A DNA stretch of 64,000 nt from SABI01 sp963678555 (GTDB lineage: Bacteria; Spirochaetota; Spirochaetia; Sphaerochaetales; Sphaerochaetaceae): contig CAXXJA010000001.1 of NCBI GenBank assembly GCA_963678555.2, forward strand, positions 186,001 through 250,000, read 5' to 3'. The notes below the pieces were generated by a model. It was not told where the DNA came from, did no database searches, and was given only the letters and a program-made list of their open reading frames with translations. This document shows, piece by piece, positions 55,401 to 64,000 of this stretch; positions within the stretch are counted from its first letter, which is position 1, and every line of letters begins with the position of its first letter. The position numbers and the translations under genes were made by a program.

Positions 55401-55497
55401 TTACAAATTAAAGTATTGAAATTGCAAGGCAGCAAAATATTATTTTCATGGTATACTTGTTTAGTCAGTTGTCATTATTTACCCCAAGGAGGCTTCA

Positions 55498-57762
55498 ATG
55501 TGGCTATACCCTCATCCTATTCAAGACAAAGAGAGTTCTATTGATGATTTCGTTCTTAAAACAGAAACCTTTATTATTAACAAACACCCTCTGAATTATA
55601 AACAGATTAAGCATATCTCAGCGGAAAGAAAACTTTTGGTTACAAAGAAGTTCCTAGGGTCTCTCAAGAGCCGCGAAGTCACTATGAAAGTGCGGTATGA
55701 TTCAGCTTCAATGGAGTTATTTTTTCTACGAGAAAACGGCCCCGACGTTTATACTAGTCGAAAAGATTTTAAAATTTTTGAAGAAAAATATAAGATGTTG
55801 TTGGAAAAGACTTTTCAATACAGAATTCATCAATATGAAGAATCAATAAATATTTCAGGGAGGTTCAATCTATATGGGATTACTTTCTTTATTGGAGATA
55901 AAGTTCAAAAAGGAGACACTATCATCCCCAAAGAGGATGTAGAATTCCATATAGAAAACAACGAAATACAAATCCAAAATCGGAAAAGTGGAAACGTGGG
56001 CAAGGACACCGTTTTCAAAATACCGATGGATGTTGATCCTGATGTCGTATTTACCCTAGTCGAATACTTCAAGAAGACAACGGATAAACCCGATCTACTT
56101 CCCGATTTAATAACTAGGGGGTCTGTTATTATGAGCAAGTATGTTGTTGTTAATAAATTGGGAGAGGGGGCATTTGGAGAAGTATTTCGAGCGAGACATG
56201 CTAATTTAAACGTCGAACGAGCTATTAAGCTTATACTCCCTAACAAGAAAAATATAGATTCTAATCAATTGAATTTTTATTCGTTTAAATTTAAGCAAGA
56301 AGCCCAGATCGGAGCCTCCCTGGAGAGCCCTCATATCGTACGTGTTTATGATTTTGGAGCTTTTGCCAATGGGTTGGCCCTCATTATGGAGGATGTTAAA
56401 GGGGTAAATCTTCAGGAAAAGATAATGGAAGCAGTTGGAGAAAATAAGTATATTCGGTTCAACGATTGTCTTGGAATACTAAAGGATTGTTTGAAAGGCT
56501 TATCAACATTACATATCGAGGGTTATGTTCATAGAGATATCAAACCAGCAAACATACTACTTGATTCCAACGGTCATGCAAAAATTTCAGATTTAGGAAT
56601 CTCTCAGACTCAGACAGAGAAAAAGAACTGGACTGCATCTAACAGACATCCTGGGACAATAATGTACATGAGTCCAGAACAAAAAGAGTCTGAGGGACCT
56701 TTGCTACCTCAATCAGATATATTCAGTTTGGGGTTAACATTTTTTGAAGTTTTGTTTTTAAGACCCTGGAAGGATATTGTAGTCAATGGTATCTATTTGA
56801 AACTCAGAAATGATATTCCCGATTGGTTCTATCAAATTCTGATCAAGATGGTGTCAAAAGATGTAGACTCTAGGCCTAAAAGCTGTCAATCCATACTTCA
56901 TATGATTGAAGAAAGTGAAAGTCAGCTAATCAACAAAACAACGATTATCAATACACAATTTATTAGCAATAGATCTATATCAAATATTCCGATGGTGTTT
57001 ATCCCGGATGGTCCAGTAGAAATTGGAACCGCGTCTGATACTCTGGTAAGTTCAGCTGAAGATTCGCCCACACACACCGTATCATTAACGTCATTCTGGA
57101 TTAGCAAATACCCAATCAGTATTATTCAATTTTATGAATTTATGCGCGAAACTGATTATGTAACGACTGCAGAGAGACAAGGCTATGGTATCGTTGCAGA
57201 GCTTGAAAATGAGAATATTAAATTTGTTCCGGTTAAAGGAGCTAATTGGCGGCAACCATACGGGCCTAATATTCTACTCCATTACTCACTATATCAGCCG
57301 GTTACTACTGTCAGTTGGCTTGATGCGGTCGAATATTGTAATTGGTTATCACATAAATTGAAAACTATTGTGCGACTCCCATCTGAGGTGGAATGGGAAA
57401 AAGCAGCACAGGGGAAGCAGAATGCTGAATGGCCATGGGGTGACAAATATATTGATTCCCTGAAATGCAATTTTGGAAATCATATTGGAGTAATTACACC
57501 TTCAGATAAGTATAGCCCTGAGTCAGACAGTTGTTATGGATGTGCTGATATGCTTGGTAATATTTGGGAATGGACACAATCTGCCTTTCGCCCATATCCA
57601 TATAATAAAAACGATGGCAGAGAAGAGTATGGCTTAACAGAAAAGCGAGTATTACGTGGAGGTTCACTCCTTCATTACCCATCAATCCGATACCGTGATG
57701 CAGACCCCCCCGACTCAGCTTTCTTTAATGATGGATTTAGAATTGTGGTTGAAAAATTATAG
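55498..57762 (+). CDS. Ser/Thr protein kinase fused to SUMF1/formylglycine-generating-like domain
   Basis: 754 aa. Residues 1-210 match nothing I recognise. A Hanks-type kinase follows: glycine loop GEGAFGEV (222-229), ERAIKLILP (Lys), HRDIKPANILL (His 345, Asp 347), DLG (365) in place of DFG, MSPEQ and a full C-lobe. From about 498 a SUMF1/FGE-sulfatase (C-type-lectin-like) domain: MVFIPDGPVEIGT, VTTVSWLDAVEYCNWLS, VRLPSEVEWEKAAQG, ADMLGNIWEWTQSAF, RVLRGGSLLHYPSIRYR and GFRIVVE. AGGAGG precedes the ATG. The gene is visibly more A+T-rich than the chromosome around it and is enclosed by IS elements. No membrane helix. Confidence 0.88.
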   Translation: MWLYPHPIQDKESSIDDFVLKTETFIINKHPLNYKQIKHISAERKLLVTKKFLGSLKSREVTMKVRYDSASMELFFLRENGPDVYTSRKDFKIFEEKYKMLLEKTFQYRIHQYEESINISGRFNLYGITFFIGDKVQKGDTIIPKEDVEFHIENNEIQIQNRKSGNVGKDTVFKIPMDVDPDVVFTLVEYFKKTTDKPDLLPDLITRGSVIMSKYVVVNKLGEGAFGEVFRARHANLNVERAIKLILPNKKNIDSNQLNFYSFKFKQEAQIGASLESPHIVRVYDFGAFANGLALIMEDVKGVNLQEKIMEAVGENKYIRFNDCLGILKDCLKGLSTLHIEGYVHRDIKPANILLDSNGHAKISDLGISQTQTEKKNWTASNRHPGTIMYMSPEQKESEGPLLPQSDIFSLGLTFFEVLFLRPWKDIVVNGIYLKLRNDIPDWFYQILIKMVSKDVDSRPKSCQSILHMIEESESQLINKTTIINTQFISNRSISNIPMVFIPDGPVEIGTASDTLVSSAEDSPTHTVSLTSFWISKYPISIIQFYEFMRETDYVTTAERQGYGIVAELENENIKFVPVKGANWRQPYGPNILLHYSLYQPVTTVSWLDAVEYCNWLSHKLKTIVRLPSEVEWEKAAQGKQNAEWPWGDKYIDSLKCNFGNHIGVITPSDKYSPESDSCYGCADMLGNIWEWTQSAFRPYPYNKNDGREEYGLTEKRVLRGGSLLHYPSIRYRDADPPDSAFFNDGFRIVVEKL

Positions 57763-57771
57763 AGGTCATAC

Positions 57772-58650
57772 ATGTTAAAAACTAAGATTTCTGATGGTAG
57801 TATTAGTATTGGCGATTATCTAACAGTCAGTTTCATTAGAACTTTTAGGATTCCAGACGATGGAAAAACTTACCCACTTCCCAATGGATATGGTAAGTTT
57901 CCAATTTTCAAAGTAGCTGATCACTGGAAGACAGTACCCAGTCATTGGATGGTACAGGGTGGTGGGATTTTTATACCTATGTTCTTAAGTGAAGCGATGT
58001 GGATAAAATTCTCTTCACCTTCATGGCACCCAAATGCTGTAAAAATCGGAGCAGGAGGTGTTAATGTAATTAATGGTAAGGAATGGAATTCACGAATTAA
58101 AACAGATGAGAATGATTATGTTGTCTGTCCTCCTCAAGAATGGTTGGATGGCATCTATATTGGTAATGATCAAGTAAGACAATTTGTTTCAGTATTACCT
58201 AATTCTGGCGAAAGTTTGGAGTCAAAGGTCAAGGGGGCTGACAAAACCAGGGGAATTCAGATATCTGTGTTTGACGCCAAGAAAGGTGTTTTTCCTGATA
58301 AAAATCCTAATCAAGATCAAAATCCTCATCAGAATATTCTATATCAAGCGGCTGCTAACAGTAACAGGTCTGGAGACCTAGACAAAATAGACGAATTGGT
58401 CATTTCTGGAGGAGGTAAGATTTCTCAGAAAATTTATGAAGACCCACACGGGGCCTCAGTTTGGGATAATTCCAATTACGGAGTGGTGAATATTTTCATT
58501 GTGAATGTAGTAGAATTTATCAATATTACTGGGGGAATCCCTATTAGGAGTCCAGTTACCTATGAAGAAGCTAAGAAGAGAGGGTTGCCATGGTTTAAAC
58601 TTTATGATGAAGAACTGGAATCCATCAAACAGAAAGGATTAGACCTATAA
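57772..58650 (+). CDS. Hypothetical partner of the kinase-SUMF1 protein
   Basis: 292 aa, ATG ten bases after the kinase-SUMF1 stop, with AGAGG upstream, so one transcript. Blocks such as RTFRIPDDGKTYPLPNGYGKFPIFKV, VPSHWMVQGGGIFIPMFLSEAMWIKF, HPNAVKIGAGGVNVINGKEW, YVVCPPQEWLDGIYIGNDQVRQFV and RGIQISVFDAKKGVF recall a widespread but uncharacterised bacterial family (RxLRIPDDG, RGGxxxPMYxSEA, KVxAGKxNAVTG); this is recalled, not searched. A basic/Asn-Gln linker (NPNQDQNPHQN) precedes the last third. Function unknown. Confidence 0.65.
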   Translation: MLKTKISDGSISIGDYLTVSFIRTFRIPDDGKTYPLPNGYGKFPIFKVADHWKTVPSHWMVQGGGIFIPMFLSEAMWIKFSSPSWHPNAVKIGAGGVNVINGKEWNSRIKTDENDYVVCPPQEWLDGIYIGNDQVRQFVSVLPNSGESLESKVKGADKTRGIQISVFDAKKGVFPDKNPNQDQNPHQNILYQAAANSNRSGDLDKIDELVISGGGKISQKIYEDPHGASVWDNSNYGVVNIFIVNVVEFINITGGIPIRSPVTYEEAKKRGLPWFKLYDEELESIKQKGLDL

Positions 58651-58909
58651 TAACCGTACATGTCAAACTCCCACCCTTTTTGACAGAAAGGATGGGTTAC
58701 ATGGTAAAAGCGGGCAGTTCAGTGTAATCTGAGTTTTGCGCAGAATTTTAGTACAAACAGCCTGAAATACAGTTATTTTCTATATATATAAACACATACT
58801 ATTTGACAAATCATTCTATACCTAAATTTCGATAACTTTCGCACTACAGCCTAAAATTCCTAATCAAAAAAAGCATAAATTTTTCTCATAAAAACAGTTG
58901 GTCATTCTG
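58651..58909. other. A+T-rich gap between the kinase cassette and IS-B
   Basis: Very A+T-rich, with no ORF and no terminator with a clear stem. It ends at the left inverted repeat of IS-B. Confidence 0.5.
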
Positions 58910-59067
58910 AACTTCCTGAGAAATTATTACTCAATCGCGTTTAACCGCCTGTAGATTACAGCTAAATCATTACATTAATAGCAAAAAGAGCATATTTTCT
59001 GTTGAAAATACTGGTTTGTTCTGCTATAATTTGAGTTAGAAAGTATTACTCAAATAAGGCGGACCAA

Positions 59068-60798
59068 ATGTATTTGAAAGCACTTGTCGATATTCCAAAT
59101 ATAAGCGGAAAAATCGTGACCCAGAGGAAGAAGGATTCCATCTATATCTTCTACGAGTATGATCGCGTTTATGATCCAGTAAGGAAGTACAATGTTCCCA
59201 AGAGAGCTGTGATCGGGAAGCTTTCACCTGACAATGAAAGGAAAATGTACCCCAACGGGAATTTCCTGAAGTACTTTCCTACTGCCGAGCTGTCACATAT
59301 CAACCGTGACGTCTCCAGGAGCTGCTGCCTGAGAATCGGGTCCTGGCTGGTTTTAAGGGACATTATCAGGCATTACGGACTGAATAATCTTGTAGAGGAT
59401 ATTATCGGACGGGATGCCGGGCTGTTTCTGGATCTTGCTGCATATTCTATTGTCAGCGAGAACAATGCCGGTCAGTACTATCCTGATTATGCCTATAATC
59501 ATTCCCTGTTTACTCAGGATATGAAAATCTACAGCGATTCAAAGGTGTCTGAGTTCCTTTCCACCATGCCTGAGTGGTGCAGTGTTGATTTCCTTGACAG
59601 ATGGAATGAAAAACGGGATCACAGAGAGAAAATCTATATCTCCTATGATTCCACCAACAAGGATTGTCAGGCCGGCGATATTGAAATGATTGAGTACGGC
59701 CATTCCAAAAGCGGTAAAGGCCTTCCTGTATTCAATTTTTCTGTCGCCTACGATAAGACCAACAGGGTTCCGCTCTTTTATGAGGCATATCCCGGCAGCA
59801 TCGTGGATGTTTCACAGCTGCAGTATATGCTGGAGAAGGCGAAAAGCTATGGATACCGTCGCTGTGGCTTCATTCTTGATCGAGGGTACTTCAGTAAGGC
59901 CAATATTCAGTACATGGATTCCTGCGGCTATGAATTCATTATCATGGTCAAAGGGAAGAAAAAGCTTGTATCAGAGCTTGTGCTGCAGCACAAGGGAAGC
60001 TTCGAGGTTGACCGAAGCTGTTTCATCAAGGGGCACAGGATCTATGGAAAGACCGTCAAAGCTAAGCTGTTTGCTGATGATACAAAGAGCCGGCATTTCC
60101 ATCTCTTCCACTCTACAGCTCTCCAATATTCACAGAGAAGCTCCCTGGAACTCGAGCTTGAGAAGATGGGAAAGATGCTTGAAAAGTACCGTATGAAGCC
60201 TGTGAAGCTTCCTGATACGTATGAGCAATACTTTGAGCTCTATTACAATGAGAAAAACAAAGTTCTTGTTCACTGGAAAGAGAGAGCCGATGTAATCGAG
60301 CAGGAGCTTTCTCTTTGTGGTTACTTCTCAATTGTTACCTCAGAGAAGATGTCAGCCCAGGATGCTATGGATCTGTACAAGAGCAGAGATTCTTCTGAGA
60401 AACTCTTCAGGAGCGATAAGACGTTCCTTGGGAACAGAAGTCTCAGAACCTATTCACAGCAGTCAGCAGAAGCAAAGATTTTCATTGAATTCGTTGCACT
60501 CATCATCCGTAACCGGTTCTACACACTGCTCAAGGATGAGATGGACCGTATGAACAAGAAACCGAATTTCATGACTGTTCCTGCTGCATTGAAAGAATTG
60601 GACAAAATTGAAATGGTGAGGCAATATGATGGGGTGTATCGACTTGATCATGCAGTGACGAAGACGCAGAAGACGATTCTTAAAGCTTTTGGAATGGACA
60701 GTGATACTGTTCACACTGCAGCAGTAGCCATCAGTGAATCTCTTGGTGGCATAGCTGGAACTGCACCAGATGGAGGTGGAAAACATGGCAAGAACTAA
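59068..60798 (+). CDS. IS1634-family transposase (IS-B)
   Basis: 576 aa. Opening KIVTQRKKDSIYIFYEYDRVYDPVRKYNVPKRAVIGKL is the family's N-terminal block. Catalytic regions: IYISYDSTNKD, GFILDRGYFSKANIQYM and DLYKSRDSSEKLFRSDK (YREK-like). The sequence is clearly different from IS-A and IS-C, so this is a separate lineage and not a local duplicate. Frame intact. Confidence 0.88.
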   Translation: MYLKALVDIPNISGKIVTQRKKDSIYIFYEYDRVYDPVRKYNVPKRAVIGKLSPDNERKMYPNGNFLKYFPTAELSHINRDVSRSCCLRIGSWLVLRDIIRHYGLNNLVEDIIGRDAGLFLDLAAYSIVSENNAGQYYPDYAYNHSLFTQDMKIYSDSKVSEFLSTMPEWCSVDFLDRWNEKRDHREKIYISYDSTNKDCQAGDIEMIEYGHSKSGKGLPVFNFSVAYDKTNRVPLFYEAYPGSIVDVSQLQYMLEKAKSYGYRRCGFILDRGYFSKANIQYMDSCGYEFIIMVKGKKKLVSELVLQHKGSFEVDRSCFIKGHRIYGKTVKAKLFADDTKSRHFHLFHSTALQYSQRSSLELELEKMGKMLEKYRMKPVKLPDTYEQYFELYYNEKNKVLVHWKERADVIEQELSLCGYFSIVTSEKMSAQDAMDLYKSRDSSEKLFRSDKTFLGNRSLRTYSQQSAEAKIFIEFVALIIRNRFYTLLKDEMDRMNKKPNFMTVPAALKELDKIEMVRQYDGVYRLDHAVTKTQKTILKAFGMDSDTVHTAAVAISESLGGIAGTAPDGGGKHGKN

Positions 60799-61006
60799 GA
60801 CAATGGCCTCCATTGATGCAAAAATCGTGAAGGCCCAGACAGCCGTTGAAAAGACGAAAGCCAGATATGATGCTGCGATTGCTGAACTTGAAACACTCTA
60901 TGCTGAGAAAAGGGACCTTCAGGCGAAGGAACTTGCAGCTGCGATTGAGAAAAGTGGAAAGTCCTACGAGGATGTCCTGACTTTTGTTAAAAGCGGGAAG
61001 CGCTGA
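60785..61006 (+). CDS. Small coiled-coil protein of IS-B
   Basis: 73 aa from the ATG at 60785 (GGAGGTGG upstream), overlapping the transposase end by 14 bases. MARTKTMASIDAKIVKAQTA, heptad-like KTKARYDAAIAELETLYAEKRDLQAKELAAAIEKSGKSYEDV. Proteins of this type accompany IS1634-like transposases in other bacteria (recalled). Possibly a DNA-bridging or regulatory helper. Confidence 0.65.
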   Translation: MARTKTMASIDAKIVKAQTAVEKTKARYDAAIAELETLYAEKRDLQAKELAAAIEKSGKSYEDVLTFVKSGKR

Positions 61007-61106
61007 ACGCTCGTTATTCACTTTGAGTAATAAAATTTCAGGAAGTTAAGGGTCATCTTGCGCTATCTCAAATGTAGTGATAATATAGTAACTACAGAGG
61101 TGCAAG

Positions 61107-62810
61107 ATGGCAATAATAAGACAGAAAAACAAGCAATCCGGTATCGAATATGTCTTCCTTTCAGTCAGCAAACGGGTGCCTGACAAGAAATGGCCCGTTT
61201 CTCAGCGTACTTCGCTCGGTCATTTCGACCTTGACGGCGATTTTATCCCGAGTGCATACTTTCTCGCTCTCACTGAACAGCAGCAGCTTGCCACCGGATT
61301 GGTCAGTGAACCCTTCGTAAGAAGGAGTGCTGACAAGGCCGTTCTGGTAAGGAAACGATGCGGGTTTGATCTCCTGTTCTCTCATGTCGCTCACCAGACG
61401 AAAATAGATAAGATCCTTCGAGCGGTCTTCCCCTCTGACTGGAAGGCATTATTGTCACTGGTGTATTTCAACCTTGCTGAACCGGATCTGCCAATGTATC
61501 GATTCAGCAGATTCGACAGAAACAATCTTCACCCCTATGGGCAGAATGTGCACAAAGATATGATCACAGCCCTCCTGCGTCTGGTAGACGAAGAAGCCCG
61601 CAGCATTACCTTCGAGCGTCTTCGTGAGGCGAACAGCTCAAAACGTGCTACGCTTCTGGCTCTGGACACCACCTCCATTACCGCTTTAGGGGAGTTGCTC
61701 TACCGGGCAAGCCGTGGCTTCAGTAAGGAGGGCATCCGGGATGAAGATCAGATTGAGATGCTGACGGTGTATGATCTGAACAGCAAAATCCCGATCTACT
61801 ACCGTACTCTTGAAGGGAAAATCGCTGATGTCTCCACATTAGAGAATACGGCGAAAGATCTTAGCAGGGATGGCATAGACCCGAAGAAGTCGGTATTTGT
61901 CCTTGATCGTGGTTTCTACAGTGATGAGAATGTTCGCAGGATGCTCAAGGCTCGTTACAAGTTTGTCTGTGCGATCGATATCAAGCAGAATAAGTTTGTG
62001 AATAATGCTGTTTTACGCACAGGGTTGTCTGTTCAGCGTGCTGACAACTTCATTGAGGATAGGAACCTGTACTGTACTCGTCTGGCCCATACGATTGAGA
62101 TCCCCCGTCGGGGACGGGGAGAGAACCGCAAAGATCTTGCTCTGGATATTTGTTACAACCCTCTTAGGGCTGAAAGAGAACAGAAGCTGCTCTCTAAGAA
62201 ATTAAAAAAGATGCGCATCGCATTAGAGACCGGAGAGGCTTCTCTTGAACCAAGAACTGAATACAGCAGATTCTTCGAAGTGGTGGAAAAGAAAGTATAT
62301 GGTAAGGGAACAGTTACCACCTATGTGGTAAAACCTGATCAGGAACGAAAGGAACGGTCTTTATGTGGATTCTTCGCCTATCTGTCAGATGGGTCGCTCA
62401 CAAAAGAAGACGTCGTTGAAGCATATGCTGAAAGAATGATGATTGAATGTTCCTTCAAAAACTTCAAGGAACGATATAACCGTCCTCTTCATAGTGATGA
62501 CCAGGGAGTTGATGGTGAGATCTATGTCACCTTCCTTACCGTGGTCCTTGAAAGCTGGATTAGAGAACGGATGAAACAACATGGACTGAACAGGAAATAC
62601 ACGATGCGATCGATGTTTGATGAGATTGAAGGGATCGAATGCTCCTTTCCTTCAGACAAACCGAAGAGCAGAGTCTATTCTGAGATCACAAACAAAGCCG
62701 GCATGATTCTCTATCAGATGGGAGTGAAAATTCCGGAGGAAACCTGGCCAATGAAAGTTCGTCAGGCTGTAGCTCGTGAGAAAAAACTGGCGGCGAAGTC
62801 TGCCGAGTGA
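61107..62810 (+). CDS. IS1634-family transposase (IS-C)
   Basis: 567 aa, ATG with AGAGGTG upstream. N-terminal IIRQKNKQSGIEYVFLSVSKRVPDKKWPVSQRTSLGHFD. Catalytic blocks LLALDTTSITA, VFVLDRGFYSDENVRRML and EAYAERMMIECSFKNFKERYN. The C-terminus KIPEETWPMKVRQAVA matches the relic at 27756-27881. I could not define clear terminal inverted repeats for this copy. Frame intact. Confidence 0.87.
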   Translation: MAIIRQKNKQSGIEYVFLSVSKRVPDKKWPVSQRTSLGHFDLDGDFIPSAYFLALTEQQQLATGLVSEPFVRRSADKAVLVRKRCGFDLLFSHVAHQTKIDKILRAVFPSDWKALLSLVYFNLAEPDLPMYRFSRFDRNNLHPYGQNVHKDMITALLRLVDEEARSITFERLREANSSKRATLLALDTTSITALGELLYRASRGFSKEGIRDEDQIEMLTVYDLNSKIPIYYRTLEGKIADVSTLENTAKDLSRDGIDPKKSVFVLDRGFYSDENVRRMLKARYKFVCAIDIKQNKFVNNAVLRTGLSVQRADNFIEDRNLYCTRLAHTIEIPRRGRGENRKDLALDICYNPLRAEREQKLLSKKLKKMRIALETGEASLEPRTEYSRFFEVVEKKVYGKGTVTTYVVKPDQERKERSLCGFFAYLSDGSLTKEDVVEAYAERMMIECSFKNFKERYNRPLHSDDQGVDGEIYVTFLTVVLESWIRERMKQHGLNRKYTMRSMFDEIEGIECSFPSDKPKSRVYSEITNKAGMILYQMGVKIPEETWPMKVRQAVAREKKLAAKSAE

Positions 62811-63305
62811 CCCGCCGATTCTTGTAGTGCGAAAAATGTAGAAATATAAGTCTATATGTAGTAAGATTTTAGTATATATAGGAATGTGTTATGCCAAGAC
62901 CCAAACGAACTGACGGAAGGAAGCCGGTTACATTGTTCAAGACAGGAAACTACCGGTACGCTGTTACTCAGGAAACGGTGAAAAGCCCCAAGACCGGGCG
63001 ATACACGCATCCCAAGACAATATGGGGATCAGTCGATCACAACCTGGTCTTCACTCCCAATGCACGGTATCTCACCCTTGATGAGAAGGATCGTGCGGCA
63101 CTGCTTTTCCCTGAGGATTGGAACGTGCAGTCATTGCCTCCTTCTGTGAACAAGAAGCCAGGCCGGCCATCCTACACCGGAGAGTCGGTTAGTCAGCTCT
63201 ATGGAGCTGTAATGCTGTTCGAAGAAATCTCCAGGTCCTGCGGTCTTACTGAAGATCTGATTCATATCTTCGGTGAAGAGAAAGCTGTGGATATTACGGC
63301 ATGAC

Positions 63306-63807
63306 TGAGCCAATGTTCCGTAAAAATTGAGCCACCTGTTTCACACTAAATTGAGCCACCTTTAAAATTGAAGTGATAGACTTTCAAATGCCATATTCCG
63401 GCAATAGACAATTAGGGAGATGGTAAAGAATGACAAAATTTTATGAAATCCATCAATTACCAGCGCTTATACTTGATGACTGGTTGATGGTTCCAATTCG
63501 TAATCAGGTTAAAGAATTCATCCTCCTGGATCTCATCGACGAACGAAATGGGACAGCGATACGCCATCTGCTCTCAAGTTGAATCCGACGATTGAAGTAA
63601 TCGTTTTCCTGGGTACACGACCGATAATGCCATAAACAGCAGGTCAGTCTCAAAAGGATTCGCTCTCGTAATCCAAAGTGAATAGAACCTGTGTCAAACA
63701 AAATATCCTGGTAAATTATGAAACCTATTCGACCGACGAGGATTCTTCCCCCGACGGCTCAGTTTGTAGCGTATTGACTGGCTCAGTTTTAGCGGAACGG
63801 TGGTTCA
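63306..63807 (+). mobile_element. IS21-family remnant (about 0.5 kb)
   Basis: Ends are inverted: left TGAGCCAATGTTCCGTAAAA and on to TTGAGCC; right, in complement, TGAACCACCGTTCCGCTAAA and on to CTGAGCC. An internal ATTGAGCCACC repeat (63327 and 63351 region) is typical of IS21 multiple terminal repeats. Only an istB fragment is left inside; istA is absent. Non-autonomous. Confidence 0.72.
63430..63690 (+). pseudogene. istB fragment, internally deleted and frameshifted
   Basis: From the ATG at 63430 the frame gives LPALILDDWLMVPIRNQVKEFILLDLIDERNG, which matches the Walker B/ILDDxGxxPL segment and following helix of IstB ATPases. It then stops at 63582. The next IstB pieces (AICSQVE, then DNAINSRSVSKGFAL resembling the LADAILDRLVHGAHRI region) continue in another frame with a stop. 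The N-terminal ATPase part is missing. Confidence 0.65.
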
Positions 63808-64000
63808 CCTAGAGCGTAATCTCCAGCTGCAGAGATGAGAACTCTTGCCTATTATAATATCCTGCATGATGACTGTTACAATCATCTTGAGTCTTGGCAG
63901 AAGATCGAATGGTATCCTTCACCGAAAGTTCTTACTCCCTCCTGTATCACCCGGATTACTCAGAGCCTCAGTGAGGATGACAAGCAATCGCTATTCGCTC

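Larger units (their letters stand above)
58910..61047 (+). mobile_element. IS1634-family insertion sequence (IS-B) with accessory ORF
   Basis: The left end reads AACTTCCTGAGAAATTATTA and continues CTCAA; the right end reads, in complement, AACTTCCTGAAATTTTATTA and continues CTCAA. These are about 25-bp inverted repeats with three mismatches. Length about 2.14 kb. It carries the transposase and a small coiled-coil ORF. No target duplication was evident next to these ends. Confidence 0.75.
62891..64000 (+). pseudogene. IS1634-like transposase gene split by an IS21 remnant (3' end beyond window)
   Basis: The first part (62891-63304) encodes KPVTLFKTGNYRYAVTQETVKSPKTGRYTHPKTIWG and ends at EEKAVDITA. 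The same kind of protein resumes after 63807 (from about 63820: AEMRTLAYYNILHDDCYNHLESWQKIEWYPSPKVLT), reading to the window edge. The insertion at 63306-63807 separates the halves and brings stops, so the gene is inactivated. Confidence 0.78.

Noticed and set aside
61048..62890. Inverted repeats for IS-C
   Set aside because: Matches between 61050-61080 and 62815-62845 are weak and partly in direct orientation, so the ends are left undefined.

Overview
The window looks like part of a spirochaete chromosome (Spirochaetales, Sphaerochaeta/Sediminispirochaeta-like). This is inferred from gene content: a BMP/PnrA-type purine ABC operon, many signal-peptide and lipoprotein surface proteins, a 7TM-DISM histidine kinase, a periplasmic-binding/PAS/GGDEF/HD-GYP hybrid, a DUF234-type ATPase and several IS1634 elements. 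No rRNA or tRNA was found.

Layout. 1-2.1 kb: a sugar-type LacI regulator and a Gfo/Idh/MocA oxidoreductase, with two LacI-type operators upstream. 2.1-5.0 kb: an ISNCY-like transposase with accessory ORFs, bracketed by a 32-bp direct repeat. 5.2-12.9 kb: an outer-membrane-type protein, then a minus-strand operon of an 8-oxoguanine-deaminase-like amidohydrolase, a BMP binding protein, an ATPase, two permeases and a MerR regulator. A MerR-style promoter (19-bp spacer filled by a dyad) drives the operon. 13.4-23.4 kb: a complete type I-F CRISPR-Cas locus (cas1, cas2-3, cas8f, cas5f, cas7f, cas6f) and an array of 32 identical repeats and 31 spacers, several of which sample the same target repeatedly. 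23.6-28.7 kb: an exported DUF1207-like protein, a Kelch lipoprotein, an ATPase with a consensus promoter lying in a palindrome, an IS relic and an HD hydrolase. 28.7-34 kb: a peptide-type ABC transporter operon. 34-41.2 kb: a zinc PLC-like protein, a tyrosine phosphatase, a serine hydrolase and the c-di-GMP hybrid sensor.

41.6-45.9 kb is a locus of unknown function. Two 114-bp near-identical cis elements, each a promoter plus a potential hairpin leader, are followed by a 27-28 codon leader ORF that ends exactly at the start of a larger gene. One of those genes is an N-formylglutamate-amidohydrolase fusion whose N-terminal domain resembles a neighbouring small protein. 46.5-51.9 kb: a GLUG lipoprotein, a histidine kinase/LuxR response regulator pair and a propeller-like lipoprotein.

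51.9-64 kb is a mobile-element trap. A group II intron sits just after a terminator and has lost its 3' end to an IS1634 insertion. Next is an A+T-rich two-gene cassette (a fusion of an unknown N-terminal domain, a Ser/Thr kinase and a SUMF1/FGE domain, plus an unknown partner) held between IS1634 copies. The window ends in an IS1634-type transposase gene split by an IS21 remnant. The kinase-SUMF1 cassette and the duplicated leader elements are the best candidates for something undescribed.
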